Source: Gammaproteobacteria bacterium (GTDB taxonomy: Bacteria > Pseudomonadota > Gammaproteobacteria > J113). Taken from it: a DNA stretch of 6,042 bases. How positions within the stretch are numbered: position 1 is the first letter of the stretch; every line of letters begins with the position of its first letter. Shown here piece by piece: positions 5,942-6,042 of this stretch. The notes under the pieces are model-generated. The model was not told the DNA's origin. It did not search any database and saw nothing but the letters and a program-made list of their open reading frames with translations. The position numbers and the translations under genes are program-made. The stretch covers positions 1 to 6,042 of the forward strand of contig RFJX01000289.1 in assembly GCA_003694425.1 (NCBI GenBank), given 5' to 3'.

Positions 5942-5965
5942 GGGAGCACCCGCCGGGGCGCTCCC
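5942..5965 (-). other. Strong hairpin 14 nt upstream of tRNA-Trp
   Basis: GGGAGCGCCC (5965-5956) and GGGTGCTCCC (5951-5942) form a 10-bp stem with one G-U pair and a 4-nt loop CGGC on the minus strand. The following bases are GGATCAGTTTC, with no real U-run, so it is a poor intrinsic terminator. It could end or partly attenuate the transcript of the upstream gene (tuf in most relatives, not seen here), or mark a processing site for the tRNA. The remaining sequence to 6042 has no recognisable gene. Confidence 0.5.
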
Positions 5966-6042
5966 TCCCATGGTGGCGGGAGAATCCTCTCTCGCCCGTT
6001 TCCGGCTCCGGCCCACGCCGCGCACGGATGTCTGCCAAATAC

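Noticed and set aside
5796..6038. Minus-strand 80-codon frame through the tRNA gene
   Set aside because: It translates the tRNA itself; the peptide VAQLAERRSPKPQVGGSIPS is a familiar product of spurious ORFs over tRNA genes. It also overlaps the secE start.

Overview
The window is a core-genome ribosomal protein / RNA polymerase cluster, with every gene on the minus strand. Read from right to left (direction of transcription) the order is tRNA-Trp, secE, nusG, rplK (L11), rplA (L1), rplJ (L10), rplL (L7/L12) and the 5' half of rpoB, which runs off the left edge. The organism is most likely a high-GC gammaproteobacterium. The protein sequences are close to the E. coli versions I remember, and SecE is the long three-helix form. 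A Chromatiales/Ectothiorhodospiraceae-type lineage is a guess; I cannot place it more precisely. No mobile element, CRISPR array, phage gene or accessory system is visible.

Layout. 5928-6042 is non-coding and holds one strong hairpin; tuf, the usual upstream neighbour, is not in the window. tRNA-Trp (5852-5927) is followed after 45 nt by secE (5429-5806) and, 2 nt later, nusG (4893-5426). A 77-nt gap carries a hairpin that looks like the L1 repressor site in front of rplK (4387-4815). rplA (3687-4382) follows after 4 nt. A 342-nt leader (3345-3686) comes next, with several hairpins, a clear L10-leader kink-turn structure and a three-segment alternative-pairing element. rplJ (2817-3344) starts at GTG, then rplL (2387-2767). 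A 177-nt gap contains a textbook rho-independent terminator, read as an attenuator, and then rpoB (1-2209, partial).

How it works together. SecE belongs to the SecYEG translocon and NusG couples RNA polymerase to ribosomes and Rho. L11, L1, L10 and L12 build the GTPase-associated centre and the two ribosomal stalks. The RNA elements between the genes match the known logic of this locus: L1 represses rplK-rplA, the L10-L12 complex represses rplJ-rplL, and partial termination after rplL lowers rpoBC expression relative to L12.

Nothing here is an undescribed system in the strong sense. The points most worth a second look are the alternative hairpins between the L10 leader and rplJ, a 10-residue extension with an internal repeat in the L12-binding helix of L10, a 22-residue insertion in RpoB, and the L1-site mimic before rplK.
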